A DNA stretch of 37,095 nt from Rhodospirillales bacterium (GTDB lineage Bacteria > Pseudomonadota > Alphaproteobacteria > UBA828): NCBI GenBank assembly GCA_028818565.1, contig JAPPNV010000086.1:1-37095 (forward strand), in the 5' to 3' direction. The position numbers and the translations under genes are program-made. This document shows, in pieces, positions 32,070-37,095 of the stretch; within the stretch, counting starts at the first letter, position 1; each line of letters begins with the position of its first letter. The notes below the pieces were generated by a model, which worked only from the letters and a program-made list of their open reading frames with translations, was not told the DNA's origin and did no database searches.

Positions 32070-32157
32070 AAGTGCCGGCAGGCGCGCGGAATCATAGAAG
32101 TGCCGGCAGGCCCGCGGAATCATAGGAGTGCCGGCAGGCGCGCGGAATAAGGGAAGA
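32046..32157. repeat. 28-bp tandem direct repeat, about 4 units
   Basis: GCCGGCAGGCGCGCGGAATCATAGAAGT at 32046-32073 and 32074-32101 (identical), 32102-32129 (2 substitutions), 32130-~32157 (degenerate). The first unit overlaps the end and stop codon of the upstream CDS. Confidence 0.92.
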
Positions 32158-32317
32158 GCCGGTTGCCATGAGCGACCAATGGCAAAAGCGACGCAGGCCG
32201 TGTCATTGCCGAGATATGCCGGATGGTTGCATCGCCGCGCTGGGGCACCCATATTTGGTAGTGGGGAGGCTTGGTAACTGGGGAGGCTGGATACTCAACT
32301 CGAACGGGACGCATCCG

Positions 32318-32569
32318 ATGGCCAGCCGCGCAGCGATACTCACCAGCCTGGGTTCACGCAATTCGAAACCCTTCGAATTCGAGCCGCTTCCCCATCAATA
32401 CGAGGAACCGAGCATCAAGATCGGCCTTGAGGGCCACGGCGCCATTGTCGTGGACGTGCACGCCGCCAACCGCCTCGCCAACGCGATCCGGGACGACGTT
32501 CCCGAGCGCGCAAGCCAGATCGACACCTGCATCGAGCAGGCGGGGCGCTGCGCCAGGCACGCAGTCTGA
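32318..32569 (+). CDS. hypothetical small protein (could extend to 32168)
   Basis: MASRAAILTSLGSRNSKPFEFEPLPHQYEEPSIKIGLEGHGAIVVDVHAANRLANAIRDDVPERASQIDTCIEQAGRCARHAV; no recognised family. Confidence 0.4.
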   Translation: MASRAAILTSLGSRNSKPFEFEPLPHQYEEPSIKIGLEGHGAIVVDVHAANRLANAIRDDVPERASQIDTCIEQAGRCARHAV

Positions 32570-32704
32570 GGGTTGAGGTGACGCCGATTAGTCGCTTAGC
32601 GTTGCAGGAACGGCCCGTCGAGTTCGGACAAACGACGTAGCGGCGCCTACTGGGTTCCCGCTCTCAGGTCCCTTCAAAGCCTTCAACTGGGGACCGCGCC
32701 ATGC

Positions 32705-33274
32705 TCAGAGCACGGCGACGTACACGCAACGACATCGTCCTCCATGCGGATTCGCATCACTGCCGTCTTTGCAGTGCTGGCCTGGAAGAGGCATGTTCTT
32801 CAGCGCAGTTCGAATCGTGAACACCCTTCCATGAAGCGCACGGCAATCATCGCAAACGCGCTCATCGTCGCAGGTCATAATTTCTACTTTCTTGATACCC
32901 GCTTCACGCATTGACAACAATTCGTGCTTATAGCCCTCTCGGGCTTCGCGATAGTATTCTCTGCCTTCCTGAAATAAAACACTTGCCAAACTGTGATGTG
33001 CTTGGCTTGCGGCTCGCCAGTCGCGCGCGCCTAGCGCTGACTGAGTTTGTTTTCTTAGGTCTTTCCGTCGTCGATCCCGTTGATCCTGTTCTCGCCTTAT
33101 CGCCTCTTCTTTAGTTAGAAGCTGTCTCGTTCCGTCTCGGAGCTTCCGCACAAAGATAGGTCTTTTGCAATTTCGGCAATTGCGCTTCCTCTGAGGTGGA
33201 GGTTCTTGGTTTTCTCCGCAATATGGACAAGCGGTGCTTTTGTCTTTGGAGCGACCGAACAACTTTCGAAGCAT
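32705..33274 (-). CDS. N-terminal zinc-ribbon protein with C-terminal phage MuF / SPP1 gp7-like Cys/His motif
   Basis: N-term CPYCGENQ...CRNCKRPIFVRKLRDGTRQLLTKEEA; C-term MTCDDERVCDDCRALHGRVFTIRTAL...MPLPGQHCKDGSDANPHGGRCRCVYVAVL. SD AGGAG just upstream of ATG. Confidence 0.75.
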   Translation of the reverse strand: MLRKLFGRSKDKSTACPYCGENQEPPPQRKRNCRNCKRPIFVRKLRDGTRQLLTKEEAIRREQDQRDRRRKDLRKQTQSALGARDWRAASQAHHSLASVLFQEGREYYREAREGYKHELLSMREAGIKKVEIMTCDDERVCDDCRALHGRVFTIRTALKNMPLPGQHCKDGSDANPHGGRCRCVYVAVL

Positions 33275-33396
33275 GATTTCTCCTAGTTGCTTTTTTTCTA
33301 TCTAAGCCGCCTTACAATGGCTGTTTCGTTACTTCATGGGGAATTCCGCATTCTTTAGCGTCTAACGGTTGGGTTCCCGGGTCAAAGTGAACTCAT

Positions 33397-33846
33397 TTAT
33401 GAGAGACGTGAAAATGAGCACTGAACAGACTCAAGAAGATAGTTGAATCCTTGCCAGCCCGCTCGTTTAGCAGTTGGTTTCAACGGCTTCCTAGGTTGAA
33501 ACATGTCTTGCGGTTGTAGGTCGGCCGACAAATAGTGAATTGCATGCTTGCGGCGGTCTTTTGTAGTAATGACCAAATAGAGTGGAAAATATATCCCCGC
33601 CTGCATCCGCTCCTGCTGAGGAATCCATCCTGCCCCTGGGATTCTTGACGGAATTTTGTTAATGTCCGCTCTGGTTGTTGTCTTCACTTGGGCGAGGTAC
33701 CCGCAAAAGTCGCATATCACGTCTGCGCACTTGAAATTTGTGGGCAGGCGCTTGAGAGTACTATCGCGTTTACATGAAGGACACCGGCAGTTTTTCTTCA
33801 CGATATTTTCGCCAAATGTTCCCAATTCTTGCTTCGATATAGCCAT
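33397..33846 (-). CDS. DpnI-N-terminal-domain-like (Zn-binding PD-(D/E)xK) putative nuclease, short form
   Basis: CRCPSCKRDSTLKRLPTNFKCADVICDFCGYLAQVKTTTR (CxxC...CxxC with AD...QVK), and RKPLKPTAKRAGWQGFNYLLESV, resembling the remembered DpnI segment RKPLAPTARRAGWIGCNIDLSQV. SD AGAGGTGA before ATG. Confidence 0.72.
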   Translation of the reverse strand: MAISKQELGTFGENIVKKNCRCPSCKRDSTLKRLPTNFKCADVICDFCGYLAQVKTTTRADINKIPSRIPGAGWIPQQERMQAGIYFPLYLVITTKDRRKHAIHYLSADLQPQDMFQPRKPLKPTAKRAGWQGFNYLLESVQCSFSRLS

Positions 33847-34003
33847 GATTCATTCACCTCTTATACTCCATGATCTCAGGTCATATCACGTCAATGTCCC
33901 TTTCAGGAGTTCCTAGAGGTCAACTTCCATCGCAATCTGCGTGCACGAAGAATTCTGACAGCATTGGCCGATTGCGCGGCACCGCTAGCCTCCTTGTCTG
34001 GGG

Positions 34004-34080
<77 letters not shown>

Positions 34081-34175
34081 TCTCGGCGAACCGAAGGCGC
34101 ACCATAGGCAAGCCGGACGGCGCCGGCAATGGCATCGGCAAGTCCGTTCTTCACCCCGACCCCTCCTCACCCCGG

Positions 34176-34256
34176 CCCTCTCCTCCCCAGGGAGGAGAGG
34201 GGGAGTAAGGTTGGTGCCGAGTACGTTCCCCCTCCGCCCTCCGGGGGGAGGGGGAC
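34176..34256. repeat. two adjacent G/C-rich hairpins (CCCTCTCCTCCC/GGGAGGAGAGGG and CCCCCTCC/GGAGGGGG type)
   Basis: Arms read directly at 34176-34187/34190-34201 and around 34228-34254; resembles widespread proteobacterial intergenic 'CCCTCTCC..GGAGAGGG' elements. Confidence 0.6.
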
Positions 34257-34308
34257 AGGGGGAGGTGGGCGTCAGGCACGCGCGTAGCGCCGGGCGCTTG
34301 TTTAACTA

Positions 34309-34353
34309 TTCCCTCAGGCGCCGGGCGCTCGCTCCGCTCGCTTGGCTACGCGC
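34309..34353. repeat. 45-bp direct repeat, copy 1
   Basis: TTCCCTCAGGCGCCGGGCGCTCGCTCCGCTCGCTTGGCTACGCGC, identical to 34448-34492. Confidence 0.93.
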
Positions 34354-34447
34354 CGTTCGGCGCGGCGCGCGGTCGCGCGCTCCGGACCTGCGGTCCGGCC
34401 CTCCTCCTAGCGGGCACTTCGTCGGCGGCGGGCGCTGGTCTGTTCAG

Positions 34448-34492
34448 TTCCCTCAGGCGCCGGGCGCTCGCTCCGCTCGCTTGGCTACGCGC
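34448..34492. repeat. 45-bp direct repeat, copy 2
   Basis: Exact copy of 34309-34353, offset 139 bp. Confidence 0.93.
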
Positions 34493-34612
34493 TCACGCGC
34501 GCGGCGCAGTCGCGCCGTCCGGGCCTTCGGCCCGGGAGCAGGGCTTCGCCCTTGTCGGCGGGGCGCGGTTCGCTATTCTGCCGCCGCTTGAGGACAAGGG
34601 AGGGCCTGAGCC

Positions 34613-35323
34613 ATGCCGTCGATGCTGGTCACCGGTGCGAACAGGGGCCTCGGCCTCGAAATGGTGCGCCAATTCGTGGACGACGGCTGGCGCATCTACG
34701 CCTGCTGCCGCGCGCCCGAGACGGCCACCGATCTCGCTGCGCTTGCCGACGGCTCGGCGGGCGCGATCACGCTGCACACCCTCGATGTGGGCAAGCCCGC
34801 GCAGATCACGGCGCTCGCGGGCGAGTTCAGCGGCACGGCCATCGACATGCTGGTCAACAACGCCGGCCTGCTGGGCTGCTCGATCGATGAGATGGGGCCG
34901 GGCGCCTTCGGCTCGGTCGACTACGACGCCTGGATGCAGCTGCACGAGATCAACACCATGGCTCCGCTCCGCGTTGCCGAAGCCTTCGTAGATCACGTGG
35001 CGGCGAGCGACATGAAGCTGATGTTCTTCATGTCGACGTACATGGGCTGCATCACCGAGCTCGCCGACGGCGGTCTCTACCCCTACCGCTCAAGCAAGGC
35101 GGCGCTGAACCTGGTGGTGAAGGGGCTCTCCATCGATCTCGCACCGCGCGGGGTGCGCACCATCGCGGTCCATCCCGGTTGGGTGAGCACGGACATGGGC
35201 GGGCCAGAGGCCCCGGTCAACAAGGAGCAGAGCATCGCCGGCATCCGCCAGGTGGTGGCGAATTACGGCAGCGGCCAGACCGGCTGCTTCTATCAGTACG
35301 ACGGCAGGGAGCTGCCCTGGTAG
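34613..35323 (+). CDS. SDR family oxidoreductase
   Basis: MLVTGANRGLGLEMVRQF (TGxxxGxG), LVNNAGLLG, YPYRSSKAALNLVVKGLSIDLAPRGVRTIAVHPGWVSTDMGG. Confidence 0.93.
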   Translation: MPSMLVTGANRGLGLEMVRQFVDDGWRIYACCRAPETATDLAALADGSAGAITLHTLDVGKPAQITALAGEFSGTAIDMLVNNAGLLGCSIDEMGPGAFGSVDYDAWMQLHEINTMAPLRVAEAFVDHVAASDMKLMFFMSTYMGCITELADGGLYPYRSSKAALNLVVKGLSIDLAPRGVRTIAVHPGWVSTDMGGPEAPVNKEQSIAGIRQVVANYGSGQTGCFYQYDGRELPW

Positions 35324-35364
35324 CAGCCCGCCGCAGAGCATCCGAGACAAGGGAGTATGAATCG

Positions 35365-36672
35365 ATGGCCGTGGACCTGGCTCAGGCCGCGAAACAGAAG
35401 AAGATTCGCTATTTCCTGATCAGCTTCGTCGACCTGTTCGGCGTGCTCCGGGCCAAGCTGGTGCCGGCCGAGGCGATTGCCGGCATGCAGGAAGACGGCG
35501 CGGGCTTCGCCGCCTTCGCCGCGTGGCTGGACTCGACGCCGGCCGAGCCCGACATGCTGGTCAAGCCCGACCCCGCGAGCCTGATCCAGCTGCCGTGGAA
35601 GCCGGATGTCGGCTGGCTCGCCGGCGATTGCTGGATGAACGGCGAGCCCATGCCGGACACCCCCCGGCTCAAGCTGAAAGCCAAGCTCGCGGAGGCGAAG
35701 AAGCAGGGCTACCGGGTCAAGACCGGGGTCGAGGCGGAATACTTCATCGTGAGCGCGGACGGCACCGCGATCTCCGACCCGCTCGATACCCAGGCCAAGC
35801 CCTGCTACGACCAGGCGGCGCTGATGCGCCGCTACGACGTGGTCTCCGAGATCTGCGACGCCATGCTGGGCCTCGGCTGGGGGCCCTATCAGAACGACCA
35901 CGAGGACGCCAACGGCCAGTTCGAGATGAACTGGGACTACGACGACGCGCTGGTCACCGCCGACCGCCACGTCTTCTTCAAGTACATGGTGAAGTCGCTG
36001 GCCGAGAAGCACGGGCTGCGCGCGACCTTCATGCCCAAGCCCTTCTCCAACCTCACGGGCAACGGCTGCCACGCCCACGTCTCGGTCTGGAACAACTCGG
36101 GCAAGAAGAACCTGTTCCACGATGCCAAGGGCGAGCTCGGCATCTCCAAGCTCGGCTACCAGTTCCTGGGCGGCATCATGCACCGGGCGCCTGCGCTCTG
36201 CGCGCTCTGGAACCCGACCGTGAACAGCTACAAGCGGATCAACGCGCCGGTCACGCTCTCCGGCGCCACCTGGTCGCCCAATCTGGTGGCCTACGGCGGG
36301 AACAACCGCTCGACCATGGTGCGGATCCCGGATGCGGGGCGGTTCGAGCTCCGGCTGATGGACGGCGCGGCGAACCCCTACCTGCTGCAGGCCGGCGTGG
36401 TCGTCGCCGGGCTCGACGGCATCGAGAACCAGCTCGACCCCGGCAAGCGCACCGACCTCAACCTTTATGCGGAGGGCCACAAGCTGCGCGGCGCGCGCAA
36501 GCTGCCGCTCAACCTGCTCGACGCGCTCAGGCTCTTCGAGAAGGACAAGGTGGTGCGCGCGGGCTTCGGCGAGAGCTTCGTCAAGAGCTACGTCAAGCTC
36601 AAGATGCGCGAGTGGGACGAATACGCCGGCACGATCTCCGACTGGGAGCGCGGCAACACCCTCGATTGCTAG
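35365..36672 (+). CDS. glnT: type III glutamine synthetase (GlnT)
   Basis: MAVDLAQAAKQKKIRYFLISFVDLFGVLRAKLVPAEAIAGMQEDGAGFAAFAAWLD...QNDHEDANGQFEMNWDYDDALVTADRHVFFKYMVKSLAEKHGLRATFMPKPFSNLTGNGCHAHVSVW; 435 aa. Confidence 0.9.
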   Translation: MAVDLAQAAKQKKIRYFLISFVDLFGVLRAKLVPAEAIAGMQEDGAGFAAFAAWLDSTPAEPDMLVKPDPASLIQLPWKPDVGWLAGDCWMNGEPMPDTPRLKLKAKLAEAKKQGYRVKTGVEAEYFIVSADGTAISDPLDTQAKPCYDQAALMRRYDVVSEICDAMLGLGWGPYQNDHEDANGQFEMNWDYDDALVTADRHVFFKYMVKSLAEKHGLRATFMPKPFSNLTGNGCHAHVSVWNNSGKKNLFHDAKGELGISKLGYQFLGGIMHRAPALCALWNPTVNSYKRINAPVTLSGATWSPNLVAYGGNNRSTMVRIPDAGRFELRLMDGAANPYLLQAGVVVAGLDGIENQLDPGKRTDLNLYAEGHKLRGARKLPLNLLDALRLFEKDKVVRAGFGESFVKSYVKLKMREWDEYAGTISDWERGNTLDC

Positions 36673-36673
36673 A

Positions 36674-36711
36674 GCGCGTCCGTGGAAGACGGACGCGCGA
36701 CAGGCCCTTTT
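36674..36711 (+). terminator. candidate terminator after glnT
   Basis: GCGCGTCCGT-GGAAG-ACGGACGCGC (10-bp perfect stem, 36674-36698), then GACAGGCCCTTTTG. Confidence 0.45.
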
Positions 36712-36712
36712 G

Positions 36713-36752
36713 TCGCTCACGGCAGCCGGCCGTCCTGCGATTCTGCGCGCCT
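36713..36752. repeat. dispersed intergenic repeat, copy B
   Basis: TCGCTCACGGCAGCCGGCCGTCCTGCGATTCTGCGCGCCT; 38/40 match to 10225-10264. The continuation GCCGGC matches the reverse complement of the 32-kb tandem repeat unit. Confidence 0.85.
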
Positions 36753-36872
36753 GCCGGCGCGACCGGCCGGCGCCTGCGCGGACGCGCCGCAGAGCGGCGG
36801 GCCGCGGTCGCGGCCTGTCGCGAGCCCATCTAAAGACGGCCTCGCTCCCGCGGGAGGTCCTTGTGTGAAGGT

Positions 36873-36957
36873 TGGTGCGGGCGGTGAGACTCGAACTCAC
36901 ACTCCCGAAGGAACGGGTTTTTGAGACCCGCGCGTCTACCGCTTCCGCCACGCCCGC
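36873..36957 (-). tRNA. tRNA-Leu (anticodon CAA)
   Basis: Reverse complement GCGGGCGTGGCGGAAGCGGTAGACGCGCGGGTCTCAAAAACCCGTTCCTTCGGGAGTGTGAGTTCGAGTCTCACCGCCCGCACCA; class II variable arm; loop CTCAAAA. Confidence 0.94.
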
Positions 36958-37095
36958 ACGAGCACCAGCAGCGGGGTCCCTCATAGCGCGAGAGCGCGCG
37001 CAAGGCCACCGCAGTTGAAGGCGTTGTAGCCTCCTCGACACCCCGGACCATGGTGCTCTATCCGTCAATCGCTTCCGCCACCGGATCAGTCAAGA

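Noticed and set aside
32046-32157. CRISPR array
   Set aside because: Units are contiguous 28-bp tandem copies with no spacers, and no cas genes are present.
33656-33916. 86-aa plus-strand ORF antisense to the DpnI-like gene
   Set aside because: The opposite strand has a better SD, Zn motifs and family similarity; this ORF shows no domain.
36682-36924. 80-aa ORF ending …GGETRTHTPEGTGF
   Set aside because: Spurious ORF over the repeat and antisense tRNA-Leu.

Overview
GC-rich, alphaproteobacterial-type chromosomal window. From left to right:
(1) The 3' part of an enoyl-CoA hydratase gene, then rpsT and the replication block dnaA-dnaN-recF-gyrB, then a class A penicillin-binding protein with a long Lys/Ala/Pro-rich cytoplasmic tail.
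(2) A roughly 20-kb cobalamin biosynthesis supercluster: cobB, SCO1/SenC, cobA, cbiD, cobK, cobM, cbiG-cobJ fusion, cobI, cobL, cobH, cbiX with a His-rich tail, cbiB/cobD, cobQ, cobO, cobN, cobW, a BtuF-like protein and cobP/cobU. A clear cobalamin riboswitch lies upstream of cobP. The gene set mixes 'anaerobic' (CbiX, CbiD, CbiG) and 'aerobic' (CobN, CobW, CobK/L/M/I/H) markers.
(3) A 3-hydroxyacyl-CoA dehydrogenase gene whose 3' end runs into a 28-bp tandem repeat.
(4) A lower-GC island of about 1.3 kb abutting the 3' end of tRNA-Arg(CCG). It holds two codirectional orphan genes: a short DpnI-N-domain-like Zn/PD-(D/E)xK protein with an apparent D..QVK active site, and a zinc-ribbon protein with a phage MuF/SPP1-gp7-like C-terminal motif. 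This is the best candidate for an undescribed (possibly defence-related) system.
(5) A repeat-rich intergenic region, an SDR gene, a type III glutamine synthetase (glnT) and tRNA-Leu(CAA).
All assignments come from reading the sequence and remembered family motifs. No searches were run.
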